Below, piece after piece: positions 29,430 to 38,312 of a stretch of DNA of 64,000 nucleotides (position 1 is its first letter; the number at the start of each line of letters is the position of its first letter). The DNA is from an uncultured Alphaproteobacteria bacterium (GTDB taxonomy: Bacteria; Pseudomonadota; Alphaproteobacteria; MPNO01; UBA2964). The notes beneath the pieces were generated by a model. That model had not been told where the DNA came from. It ran no database searches and saw only the letters and a list, made by a program, of their open reading frames with translations. Where the stretch lies: assembly GCA_943787225.1 (NCBI GenBank), contig CALSLP010000001.1, positions 558,001-622,000 of the forward strand, in the 5' to 3' direction. Position numbers and translations under genes: made by a program.

Positions 29430-30602
29430 ATGGCCGTATCGCCTGATACAGAAATGCAAGACCTGCTCGATCTGGCTCGGGACAAATCCGCAAGCGGAAA
29501 GTCTCAGCTTGTCCAGGTCGTCGGTGATCTGTTTTTCGAGGAAGAACGTGTTCTGAACGAACGCGAACGGACTCTCATGACAGATATTCTGCGTCAACTC
29601 ATTCAGGATGTTGAAGTTTCCGTCCGCAAAGCCCTCGCTGATCGGATGGCGGAAGAAAGCGGGGCGCCAAGCGTCCTCATCAATATCCTCGCCAATGACG
29701 AATTAGACGTTGCCCATAATATTTTACTGAATAGCGAAGTTCTGCAGGACCTTGAGCTGATCGAGATTATCCAGCACCAAACCTTTGAGCATCAGCTTAC
29801 GATCGCGATGCGTAACAAGGTTTCCGAAGCTGTCTCAGAGGCCTTGGTTGAGACCGGTAATACCAAAGTCATCAAGACCCTTATCGAAAATGAGACTGCG
29901 CAAATTTCTGACGACACGATTGAAACACTCGTGAACGCGTCGAAAACCGAGGAACCATTTCAAGAACCTTTGCTCAACCGACCGGATCTAAGTCCGCATC
30001 TCGCCAAACGAATGTATTGGTGGGTTTCCGCGGCCCTTCGCAAACATATTGTCGAGGAGTATCAGATCGACCCCACCGAGCTGGACCAAAAGATTGAAAG
30101 TACAATCAAGGATCTTTTGGGTGAACCCGAAGCTGATGGCAGCCATGGGGAAATCGATACGCGCTCCCTGCAACAGGCCTCTCACCTGGCGCAGAAACTC
30201 GCCGACAAACAAGCCATCACGCCACAAGTCCTTCTCCAGACATTACGAAAAGGTGAGGTCCGAATGTTCGAAGGTATGTTTGCTCAGTTGACTGGGCTGC
30301 GGCCCAATCTCGTGCGGCGTATCGTCTTTGAGCCCGGCGGTGAAGGGCTTGCCATCGCCTGCAAAGCCATCGGTATGCTCAAACCAGATTTCGGCTCCTT
30401 GTTTCTGCTTAGCCGTTCAGCCCGCCCCGGTGATAAAGTTGTCGATCCAAGCGAAGTTTCCCGCGTCATGACCTTCTTTGATCGTCTGCGCCAGGATACA
30501 GCGAAAAAGGTCGTCGGGCGCTGGAAACTCGACCCTAATTATTTGTTTGCTTTAAAGCAGGTGGAAGGTGGCGGTGACCGCAAAGCAGCGGCGGCGGAGT
30601 GA
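29430..30602 (+). CDS. DUF2336 domain-containing protein
   Basis: A 390-aa soluble helical protein of the DUF2336 family, common in Rhodospirillales-type alphaproteobacteria and of unknown function. HEAT-like helical repeats fill the first two thirds (residues near 60-200 repeat leucine/acid patterns such as NERERTLMTDILRQLIQDVE). The C-terminal part has MFEGMFAQLTGL and VSRVMTFFDRL. It is monocistronic, ending at a strong terminator. Confidence 0.85.
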   Translation: MAVSPDTEMQDLLDLARDKSASGKSQLVQVVGDLFFEEERVLNERERTLMTDILRQLIQDVEVSVRKALADRMAEESGAPSVLINILANDELDVAHNILLNSEVLQDLELIEIIQHQTFEHQLTIAMRNKVSEAVSEALVETGNTKVIKTLIENETAQISDDTIETLVNASKTEEPFQEPLLNRPDLSPHLAKRMYWWVSAALRKHIVEEYQIDPTELDQKIESTIKDLLGEPEADGSHGEIDTRSLQQASHLAQKLADKQAITPQVLLQTLRKGEVRMFEGMFAQLTGLRPNLVRRIVFEPGGEGLAIACKAIGMLKPDFGSLFLLSRSARPGDKVVDPSEVSRVMTFFDRLRQDTAKKVVGRWKLDPNYLFALKQVEGGGDRKAAAAE

Positions 30603-30628
30603 CACCTCAAACAAGCTGAAACGACGTG

Positions 30629-30651
30629 CCCGGTTTGAACCGGGTTTTTTT
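30629..30651 (+). terminator. rho-independent terminator of the DUF2336 gene
   Basis: CCCGGTTTGAACCGGG forms a compact perfect hairpin, followed by seven T. It begins 27 bp after the DUF2336 stop codon. Confidence 0.93.
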
Positions 30652-30734
30652 ATGTCTGCGGATTGGACCCTGCCGCCATCAGGCGTTAAAACACTACAAC
30701 GATTTCAGATGCAATTTGAACAAAGGTGACTCTC

Positions 30735-33080
30735 ATGGATGGCAAGGTGTTTGGTGGACGCGTAAAGCGACTCGAAGATCCTGCCTTGCTACGCGGACAA
30801 GGCCGTTACGTCGATGACATCAAACTCGCCAATATGGCCAACGCCTCCTTTGTTCGTAGCCCCTTTCCGCATGCACGACTTAAGGGGATCGACACCTCTG
30901 CTGCCGAGGCGATGAAAGGCGTCTATGCCGTCTACACCTTTGAAGACCTCAAACCCTATTTGACGTCCGATCGCCTGCCTGTCGAATTTCCGGGTGGCGT
31001 ACCAAACGCCGAAACGGCAGGGCCGGTCATTATGGTTTTTGATGAGACGATGTATGCCGGCGAATGCGTTGCCATTGTCATCGCGGAAACCCGCCATATT
31101 GCCGAGGATGCCGCATCCATGGTCGAGATGGACTGGGATCCGCTGCCAGCGGTCGGTGATTGCAAAAAGGCCCTTGAACCTGGCTCTCCAACGGCCTCTG
31201 TCCATATCGACAGTAATTTGATGATGGAGATGGTCCAGGAATACGGCGACGTGGACGACGCGTTCACTTCAGCGCCACACAGTTTCCGCGAAGAGATATG
31301 GCAGCATCGGGGCAGCGCTCATCCTATTGAATGCCGGGGGGCCGTTGGGCGCTATGACCCAATCCAGGATGTCACAACATTATGGACCTCGACCCAGATG
31401 CCAAACCTGGTTCACGGATTTATCGTCAAACTGCTGGGTGCCGACGAAAACCAGCTGCGCGTTATTACGCCAGATGTCGGTGGTGGCTTCGGTCCTAAAT
31501 TCGTTTTCTATTCGGAAGAACTCGTTGTCGCCCTCGTCGCCAAAGTCTTCGGCCGCCCCGTTAAGTGGATCGAAGACCGGCGCGAACATTTCGTCTCCGC
31601 CGTCCAGGAGCGCGACCAATATTGGGATGCTGAGATTGCCGTCAACGATGACGGCATAATTCTCGGAGTTCGCGGCGCGATGATCCATGACCACGGCGCC
31701 TATACAATTCAGGGGATCACCCTGCCCTACAACGCTGCCACCTGTATTCCGGGGCCCTACAAAGTTCCGCATTACCGGATGGATCAGAAACTGGCTTTCA
31801 CCAACATGATGCCCTGCGCCCCGGTCCGCGGCGCCAGTCACCCACAAGGCACCTTCGTCATGGAACGACTGATGGATCGCGCGGCGCGTGAGCTGGGCAT
31901 AGACAGGGCAGAAATTCGCCTGCGGAACATGATCCCCGGCGACGAGATGCCCTACACAAAGCCCCTTAAAACCCGGGCCGGAATCAACATCACCTATGAC
32001 TCTGGTGATTTTCCAAAAGCTCAGAAAATGACGATGGAAGCGGCAGGCTATGGTGATTTTGCCGAACGGCAAAAAGCCGCCCGTGCTGAAGGGCGCTATC
32101 TCGGTATTGGGATTTCTTTCGGTGTCAAAGGGACTGGTCGCGGTCCCTTCGAAACCGCCATCGTCCGGATCGGCACGTCAGGCAAAATCTCGGTCTATAC
32201 CGGTGCTGCCGCCATGGGCCAAAGCACGCGAACCATGATGGCGCAGGTTGTCGCCGAACAGCTTGGTGGCGACATGGATAATGTCGATGTCGTCGCCGGC
32301 GATACCCAGCAGATTCCGATGGGGATGGGCGGCTTTGGCAGCCGTCAGGCGATCACCGCCGGCTCCTCCGGTCACGTTGCTGCCGTCGAAGTGCGCAAGA
32401 AAGCGCTAAAAGTCGCGGCCCATTTGTTGGAAGCATCCGAGGAAGATCTGGAAATTGACGGCAAAGATATCCGCGTCAAAGGCGTGCCCGATTTATCTGT
32501 CTCGCTTGGACAGGTTGCCCATGCTGTTGCTGGGACACCCGGCTATGCCTTACCCGGCGGTATTACACCCGGCATGGAATCGACGCAGAACTTCCTGACT
32601 GACCCGCTGGCCTATTGCTATGGTGCCCATATTTGCGAGGTCGAAGCCGATCCCGAAACGGGCGGTGTCAAAATTCTCAAATACACCATCACCCATGATT
32701 CCGGGACCCTCATCAATCCGATGATCGTTACCGGTCAGGTAACCGGTGGTGTAGCGCATGGCATCGGCAACGCCATGTTTGAATGGATGGGTTATGACGA
32801 TGATGCCAATCCGGTCACGACGAACTTTGGTGAATATCTGCTGCCTTCCGCGCCGGAAATGCCCAACTTCGATATCGAATTTCTTGAAAGCCCGTCACCG
32901 CTAAATCCGCTTGGGGTTAAGGGTGCGGGAGAAGGCTCAACAGTGCCCGCCGCTGCCGCAGTAATATCTGCAATCGAAGACGCGCTTAGCCCGTTCAATG
33001 CGCATATCGCCGAAGCACCGGTGACGCCAGCGCGACTGGTTGAATTGATAAAAGAGGGTCAGGCAGGACAAGCCACCTGA
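30735..33080 (+). CDS. molybdenum hydroxylase large subunit (xanthine/CO dehydrogenase family), orphan
   Basis: A 781-aa molybdopterin-cytosine-dinucleotide-binding subunit. ATG at 30735 has AAAGG eight bases upstream and is preferred over GTG at 30726. Family marks are VKRLEDPALLRGQGRYVDD at the N-terminus, ITPDVGGGFGPKF, and the C-terminal GVKGAGEGSTVP with the catalytic Glu. The active-site loop reads CAPVRGASHPQG, closer to form-II CoxL-like aldehyde or aromatic hydroxylases than to true CO dehydrogenase. No medium FAD or small [2Fe-2S] subunit is adjacent, so partners must be elsewhere, unless the [2Fe-2S] protein at 33088 serves. The substrate is unknown. Confidence 0.88.
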   Translation: MDGKVFGGRVKRLEDPALLRGQGRYVDDIKLANMANASFVRSPFPHARLKGIDTSAAEAMKGVYAVYTFEDLKPYLTSDRLPVEFPGGVPNAETAGPVIMVFDETMYAGECVAIVIAETRHIAEDAASMVEMDWDPLPAVGDCKKALEPGSPTASVHIDSNLMMEMVQEYGDVDDAFTSAPHSFREEIWQHRGSAHPIECRGAVGRYDPIQDVTTLWTSTQMPNLVHGFIVKLLGADENQLRVITPDVGGGFGPKFVFYSEELVVALVAKVFGRPVKWIEDRREHFVSAVQERDQYWDAEIAVNDDGIILGVRGAMIHDHGAYTIQGITLPYNAATCIPGPYKVPHYRMDQKLAFTNMMPCAPVRGASHPQGTFVMERLMDRAARELGIDRAEIRLRNMIPGDEMPYTKPLKTRAGINITYDSGDFPKAQKMTMEAAGYGDFAERQKAARAEGRYLGIGISFGVKGTGRGPFETAIVRIGTSGKISVYTGAAAMGQSTRTMMAQVVAEQLGGDMDNVDVVAGDTQQIPMGMGGFGSRQAITAGSSGHVAAVEVRKKALKVAAHLLEASEEDLEIDGKDIRVKGVPDLSVSLGQVAHAVAGTPGYALPGGITPGMESTQNFLTDPLAYCYGAHICEVEADPETGGVKILKYTITHDSGTLINPMIVTGQVTGGVAHGIGNAMFEWMGYDDDANPVTTNFGEYLLPSAPEMPNFDIEFLESPSPLNPLGVKGAGEGSTVPAAAAVISAIEDALSPFNAHIAEAPVTPARLVELIKEGQAGQAT

Positions 33081-33087
33081 CGAATAA

Positions 33088-33441
33088 TTATTCAGCGTCG
33101 ACCGACCCAAGCCGTTCTTTCGGCGGCACAATGTCGGTGACCAGATCGCGGATCAGCTTCTTTTTGGCGAGGGGTTCAACCGTTACAGTGCCAGTGCTGA
33201 GCTTGGCCGTGCAGGCATAGTTCACCTTGCCATCCACCAGGATCATACATTCCTTGCAGGCATTGGCGCTGACACAGGAATACCGAAATGCCAGAGAGGC
33301 ATCCACATTCTCACGGACCCAGACCAGCGCATCCAACACCGACGCCCCTTCTTCATGCGGGACATCGAACTGGTCATAGTGAGCCTCTTCGCCAGCAGCA
33401 CCGCGATAAACATTAAGCGTGGTTTTCAGATCGTCGCTCAT
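33088..33441 (-). CDS. half-length SdhB-like [2Fe-2S] protein
   Basis: A 117-aa protein equivalent to only the N-terminal ferredoxin-like domain of SdhB/FrdB. The [2Fe-2S] cysteines are C56, C62, C65 and C77. The domain that holds [4Fe-4S] and [3Fe-4S] clusters is absent, and the DNA shows no continuation. The start at 33441 (MSDDLKTTLNVYRG) overlaps the flavoprotein stop by 4 bp; an upstream ATG would lie inside that gene. It probably passes electrons to or from the coupled flavoprotein in the cytoplasm, since no membrane anchor is encoded. Confidence 0.82.
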   Translation of the reverse strand: MSDDLKTTLNVYRGAAGEEAHYDQFDVPHEEGASVLDALVWVRENVDASLAFRYSCVSANACKECMILVDGKVNYACTAKLSTGTVTVEPLAKKKLIRDLVTDIVPPKERLGSVDAE

Positions 33442-35159
33442 ATGACTGCTGCCTGTTTTTCTTCGAGTGTATAGGAAATTCGGGGCACATCCGCCCAACC
33501 TGTCACCAGCTGATCGCCAGATAATCCAATCGTCTGATTGCGCTCGAATTCCGGCGATGCATCGGGGATATCTTCGCGCTGATGAGCTCCCCGACTTTCA
33601 GTCCGGTTGATCGCCGCCAGAGTCACAGATTCAGCACATAATAATCCAGCCCGCAATTCGTACCAGTCGAGCAGCGCCTGATTAAACGGCGCATCATCGG
33701 GAATCGTGATATTGCGGAGATCATCACTCTGCATTTCGCGGATGCGTGCCAAGGCCTGCTCCAGTTTTTCACCCGTGCGGAACAACCCAACCTTTTCCCA
33801 CATCAGGGCTTGCAGCTCGGTCATCAGCGCTGTGGCACTGCCATCTGGCGCCGCGCCCTTTTTCAGCTGTGATTTTGGCTCGGAAAGAACGATTGTTGCC
33901 GATTTTTCATCAAGAGGGGCCCGTGACCGGCCTTTGGCAAATGCAGCGCCAAACTTTCCAGCCCGTTCGCCAAACACAAAGGCCTCCGGTATCGCGTTAC
34001 CTGACAGACGGGTTGCCCCATTGGCGCCGCCAACAGCTTCACCGGCTGCATAAAGACCGGGAATGCGGGTTTTCATCTCTGTGTCCACACGAATGCCACC
34101 CATATGGTAATGCGCGATAGGGGACACTTCGACGGCCGACTTTTGCAGATCAATGCCATTCTTGGCGAGGCGACCTATCATCGGGCCGAACTTCTCTTGC
34201 ATGACCTTTGGATCAATGTGATCGAAACTCAACCATACGCCACCATGCGGTGAACCGCGGCCTTCCTCTACTTCTTTATAGATTGCATAGGAGGCGACAT
34301 CGCGACGCGCCGTATAATTGCCACCATCAGACGCGCCATAGTTATGGATAAATTCTTCAAAATTACCGTTGAGCAATCGTCCACCAACCTTGTAGCGGAA
34401 CGGGTCCCACATGATCGGGTCCATCCCCACCATACGCGGTGCCAGATGACCAATAGGAAAGAACTGCACAAATTCCATATCAATTAGTTCAGCGCCTGCC
34501 CGTAACGCCATAGCATAGGCTTCGCCACCCATATTGATGGAGGCACTATTGCGCTTGTAGAGCTTGGTCAGACCGCCTGCGGCCAGTACAATTGCACCGG
34601 CTTCAACCAGTACCGTTTCACCGCTTTCAACATCAATCGCGACGGCCCCAACCGCTTCACCGTTCTGCACAATGATTTCAATCACCGCCAGCCCGCTGGC
34701 GCGGCGAATTCCCGAACGCTGAGCGACCTCTCCGCGGAGGGCCCGTGCCACGGCTGGCCCTGTATTAAGATAATCGACATAAACACAGCGTTTGAGACCA
34801 TGTCCCGGCGCATGAACCTGCGTCATGCGGCCTTCAACCCGTGCCCAGCCGACCTTCCATTCATCCATCTCATGAATTCGGGTGACAGATTCTTCACACA
34901 GGATTGCCGACAGTTCTTCGTTACACAGGCCGTGGCCCGCCTCGATGGTATCGGCGAGATGATGCGTCCAGTGATCCGGCTCTTCATGACCTACAGCAGA
35001 AGCCACAGTCATCTGCGCCATGATTGTCGCCCCACCGCGGCTTATCAGGCTTTTATCAGCCACAATGACATCAGCGCCTTCACGCGCCGCGGCGATTGCC
35101 GCATACATTCCGGCACCACCAGCACCCACTACAAAAACATCTGTCGAAACACGCATCAT
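33438..35159 (-). CDS. succinate dehydrogenase/fumarate reductase-like flavoprotein
   Basis: A 573-aa FAD protein of the SdhA/FrdA/AprA superfamily. The start at 35159 has AAAGGA nine bases upstream. The FAD loop GAGGAG is at 12-17. The covalent-FAD histidine of SdhA is missing: the region reads SRGGATIMAQ (40-49). The substrate-site HPTG is FPIG, while HYHMGG and SRGAHQRED are kept. It therefore binds FAD non-covalently and probably uses a different acid than succinate. It is coupled to the half-SdhB protein; no sdhC or sdhD homologue is near. Confidence 0.85.
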   Translation of the reverse strand: MMRVSTDVFVVGAGGAGMYAAIAAAREGADVIVADKSLISRGGATIMAQMTVASAVGHEEPDHWTHHLADTIEAGHGLCNEELSAILCEESVTRIHEMDEWKVGWARVEGRMTQVHAPGHGLKRCVYVDYLNTGPAVARALRGEVAQRSGIRRASGLAVIEIIVQNGEAVGAVAIDVESGETVLVEAGAIVLAAGGLTKLYKRNSASINMGGEAYAMALRAGAELIDMEFVQFFPIGHLAPRMVGMDPIMWDPFRYKVGGRLLNGNFEEFIHNYGASDGGNYTARRDVASYAIYKEVEEGRGSPHGGVWLSFDHIDPKVMQEKFGPMIGRLAKNGIDLQKSAVEVSPIAHYHMGGIRVDTEMKTRIPGLYAAGEAVGGANGATRLSGNAIPEAFVFGERAGKFGAAFAKGRSRAPLDEKSATIVLSEPKSQLKKGAAPDGSATALMTELQALMWEKVGLFRTGEKLEQALARIREMQSDDLRNITIPDDAPFNQALLDWYELRAGLLCAESVTLAAINRTESRGAHQREDIPDASPEFERNQTIGLSGDQLVTGWADVPRISYTLEEKQAAVI

Positions 35160-35293
35160 CGAAATCGGTCCTTTAAAAAGCGCTTGCAACATATCGCAAA
35201 CGGCACGCTACGGCCAGTTCCCGGACTTGCGGCATTGATACGCACCCGGTAGTTTTCGCACTTCCTACTGATATAGCGAATGAGGATCGTCTA

Positions 35294-36034
35294 ATGGCCA
35301 CAAAAATGCAGCAGCTGATTGATACCGCAACGCCCTATTGGGACGCCGAAGCGGAGATCGCGCGTCGTTTTTACAAGGCAGCCAAATCGGAGGACCACGC
35401 GTTTTATCTACGGGCGCAGCTTTGGAAAGAGCTAAACCCTGTCGATGGTTTTTTTAACGGATTGCATCGCGAGCTAACCCAGGCCGCAGATATGTTCCCT
35501 AAAGTTGGAAAGTCTATCGACCGCCACGATTACCTGTTTTTGCTGGAACAGCTGGTGTCAGAATATAGCCATTTCGTCATGCTGGCCGATGTACTGGAAC
35601 ATGTGCAGGGCCGCAAACTCTCCAAGCGCGATCTCAAACAATTGCCGCAGGAAAAGAAACTTGGCGATATCCGCCGTCGCTATGTGCAAAAAGGCGGCGC
35701 CATTGGCAAAGCTGCGGTGGGTATTACCGAAGGGGGCGGCACCGCTTTGTTCCGCGTCGGCAAAGGATTGAAGGGTAACAAACTCAATCAAATGACCGCC
35801 AAGGCCATGAAGGTCATCTGGGAAGACGAGAAAGACCATTACATGGTCCAAGCCGAAATCGCTGCCAAGATGATCAAGACCAAAGCCGATATGAAAAAGA
35901 TGCAGGACGCAATGATCGATGTCAGCCTGCAGCGTGTGTGGATGCGGAATGAAATGTTCCGCACCCCGATGACCACGACAGAGGTCGAGACCTATATTGC
36001 CCGCCGCCAAATCGCTATCGCAAAACGGTCGTAA
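35294..36034 (+). CDS. ferritin-like helical protein, unknown function
   Basis: A 246-aa mostly helical protein that I cannot name. Two ExxH motifs, E90-H93 and E179-H182, sit 89 residues apart as in ferritin-like di-iron bundles, with acidic residues on other helices (E19, E60) that could complete a site. It diverges from the SDH-like flavoprotein across about 130 bp, so the two may share regulation. It converges with pgk with no gap between the stops. A non-metal helical role is the alternative. Confidence 0.6.
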   Translation: MATKMQQLIDTATPYWDAEAEIARRFYKAAKSEDHAFYLRAQLWKELNPVDGFFNGLHRELTQAADMFPKVGKSIDRHDYLFLLEQLVSEYSHFVMLADVLEHVQGRKLSKRDLKQLPQEKKLGDIRRRYVQKGGAIGKAAVGITEGGGTALFRVGKGLKGNKLNQMTAKAMKVIWEDEKDHYMVQAEIAAKMIKTKADMKKMQDAMIDVSLQRVWMRNEMFRTPMTTTEVETYIARRQIAIAKRS

Positions 36035-37252
36035 TTAGGAATTAGTCTCCAACGCTGCGACGCCGGGCAGTTCCTTGCCTTCCAGCCATTCGAGGAAGGC
36101 GCCCCCGGCCGTAGACACGTAAGAGAAATCATCCAGCGCATCAGCGGCAGCAAGCGCCGCTACGGTATCTCCACCACCAGCAACTGAGCGCAGCTTGCCT
36201 GCTGCGGTGAGTTTCGCGGCAGCCTGCGCCACAATGTTCGTGCCTTTGTCAAAGGGCCGGATTTCGAACGCGCCAAGCGGGCCATTCCACAGCACGGTTT
36301 TACAATCAGCCAGACTATCTGCCAGAGCCTGTGCCGTACCTTCGCCAACATCAAGGATCATAGTGTCGGCGCGCACAGCCGCAATTGGCACGGTTTCGCA
36401 GGGGGCCCCTGCTTCAAATTTCTCTGCAATCACAACATCGCGCGGCAAAACAACTTCGCAGCCTGCCTCATCAGCGCTCGCCATGACGGCACGCGCCGTA
36501 TCCGCCATGTCCTTCTCGCATAAGGACGCCCCGACATCCGTGCCGAGCGCATAGAGGAAGGTATTCGCCATCGCGCCACCGATGACCAGACGGTCAACCT
36601 TTTCAACCAAATTGCTGAGGACATCCAGCTTGGTCGACACTTTCGCACCGCCAACAACAGCAAGTACTGGCCGTTCGGGATCACCGAGTGCCACTTCCAG
36701 CGCTTCCAATTCCGCCTGCATCGACCGCCCTGCCGCCGACGGCAGAACATGGGCGATACCCGTTGTTGAAGCATGAGCCCGGTGTGCCGCCGAAAACGCA
36801 TCATTCACGAAGGCATCTCCGAGTAGGGCCAGCGCCTTGATAAATACGCCGTCATTGGCTTCTTCACCGGCGTGAAAACGGAGATTCTCCAGCAGAGCGA
36901 TCCCGCCATTTGGCAACGCGTCAATCGCTGCTTCCGATGCAGCACCGATGCAGTCCTCGACAAACACGACATCGCGCCCGCCAAGGGCTTTCTTAAGTGG
37001 CTCGAGTAGCGGTTTCAACGACATCTCCGGAACGACCTGTCCTTTCGGGCGGTCGAAATGGGACATCACCACGACTTTGCAGCCACGATCAGCAAGCTCC
37101 AGAATTGTTGGAGCGAGCCGTTCAATACGGGTCGCTTCCGTAACAACACCATTCCGCATCGGAACGTTTAAATCACCCCGAAGCAGAACACGGGTACCTT
37201 CTGCCTGCTCATTTAGAGCAGGCAGGGTATCGAGCGTTTCAAAACGCGCCAT
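36035..37252 (-). CDS. pgk: phosphoglycerate kinase
   Basis: Transfers phosphate from 1,3-bisphosphoglycerate to ADP. The 405-aa protein has the N-terminal [23 protein letters not shown], a central [13 protein letters not shown], and the C-terminal [11 protein letters not shown]. It is the last gene of the tkt-gap-pgk run, 24 bp after gap. Confidence 0.98.
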   Translation of the reverse strand: MARFETLDTLPALNEQAEGTRVLLRGDLNVPMRNGVVTEATRIERLAPTILELADRGCKVVVMSHFDRPKGQVVPEMSLKPLLEPLKKALGGRDVVFVEDCIGAASEAAIDALPNGGIALLENLRFHAGEEANDGVFIKALALLGDAFVNDAFSAAHRAHASTTGIAHVLPSAAGRSMQAELEALEVALGDPERPVLAVVGGAKVSTKLDVLSNLVEKVDRLVIGGAMANTFLYALGTDVGASLCEKDMADTARAVMASADEAGCEVVLPRDVVIAEKFEAGAPCETVPIAAVRADTMILDVGEGTAQALADSLADCKTVLWNGPLGAFEIRPFDKGTNIVAQAAAKLTAAGKLRSVAGGGDTVAALAAADALDDFSYVSTAGGAFLEWLEGKELPGVAALETNS

Positions 37253-37276
37253 TGTTTGATCAGCCTTTAGTCAGGT

Positions 37277-38287
37277 TCAACCAAGCTTGCCCATCATGAC
37301 CGCGGTATCAGACATGCGGTTCGAGAAACCCCATTCGTTGTCATACCACGAGGCAACACGGCAGAGTTTGCCTTCAATCACCTGGGTTTGCGTCAGATCG
37401 AAGATTGAGCTCGCAGGGTTGTGATTAAAGTCCGACGACACCAGTGGTTCATCATTCGTGATGAGAATGTCCTTCAACGCCGGGGACTTGGATGCTTTGA
37501 TGATCGCCGCATTGATCTCATCAACCGTCGTTTTGCGTTTGGCGGTGAAGTTAAGGTCAACTATCGACACGTTCGCGGTCGGCACACGGATCGACGTACC
37601 GTCAAGTTTGCCATTAAGTTCTGGCAGAACCAGACCAACCGCCTTGGCGGCACCGGTCGAGGTCGGGATCATCGAATAGGCCGCTGCCCGCGCCCGACGT
37701 GGATCAGGGTGCAAGGTATCCTGCAAACGCTGGTCGCCGGTATAGGCATGGATCGTTGTCATATACCCCTGCTGAATGCCAATCGCCTTATGCAGAACCG
37801 CCGCAACTGGCGCGAGACAGTTGGTAGTGCAAGAGGCATTGGAAACCACCGTGTGGCTCTTACGCAGCTTCTTATCATTAACACCGCAAACCACCGTGAT
37901 ATCTTCACCGGTTGCCGGTGCGGAAATCAGTACTTTCTTGGCGCCTGCTGCGATATGGGCGTTAACTTGCTCACGCTTGGTGAAAATACCGGTGCATTCG
38001 AGCACTACGTCAATACCGAGCTTGCCCCAGGGCAGATTAGCGGGGTCGCGTTCCGCAAAAATCTTGATGTTGCCGTTGCCGATATTGATACCGGTCTTTG
38101 TGGTCTTCACCGTACCTGGAAAAGCCCCGTGAATCGTGTCGCGCTTTAACAACAACGCGTTGGCATCGATGCTGCCAAGATCATTGATCGCGACAAATTC
38201 GATATCCTTGCGGCCACTTTCATAAGCGGCGCGTAAAACCAGCCGTCCAATGCGACCAAATCCGTTGATGGCTACCCGTACTGCCAT
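37277..38287 (-). CDS. gap: glyceraldehyde-3-phosphate dehydrogenase
   Basis: 336-aa glycolytic/gluconeogenic dehydrogenase. Catalytic cysteine C153 is in [18 protein letters not shown] near residue 36 keeps the acidic residue associated with NAD use. It lies 25 bp downstream of tkt and 24 bp upstream of pgk. Confidence 0.98.
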   Translation of the reverse strand: MAVRVAINGFGRIGRLVLRAAYESGRKDIEFVAINDLGSIDANALLLKRDTIHGAFPGTVKTTKTGINIGNGNIKIFAERDPANLPWGKLGIDVVLECTGIFTKREQVNAHIAAGAKKVLISAPATGEDITVVCGVNDKKLRKSHTVVSNASCTTNCLAPVAAVLHKAIGIQQGYMTTIHAYTGDQRLQDTLHPDPRRARAAAYSMIPTSTGAAKAVGLVLPELNGKLDGTSIRVPTANVSIVDLNFTAKRKTTVDEINAAIIKASKSPALKDILITNDEPLVSSDFNHNPASSIFDLTQTQVIEGKLCRVASWYDNEWGFSNRMSDTAVMMGKLG

Positions 38288-38312
38288 AATATCCTCCGTC
38301 TAAATGAGTTTC

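Noticed and set aside
30735..33080. Aerobic carbon monoxide dehydrogenase (form I CoxL)
   Set aside because: The active-site loop lacks the cysteine-containing AYRCSFR of true CO dehydrogenase and coxM/coxS are missing.
37421..38149. 242-codon plus-strand open frame opposite gap
   Set aside because: Antisense to a universally conserved gene, with no protein-like features.
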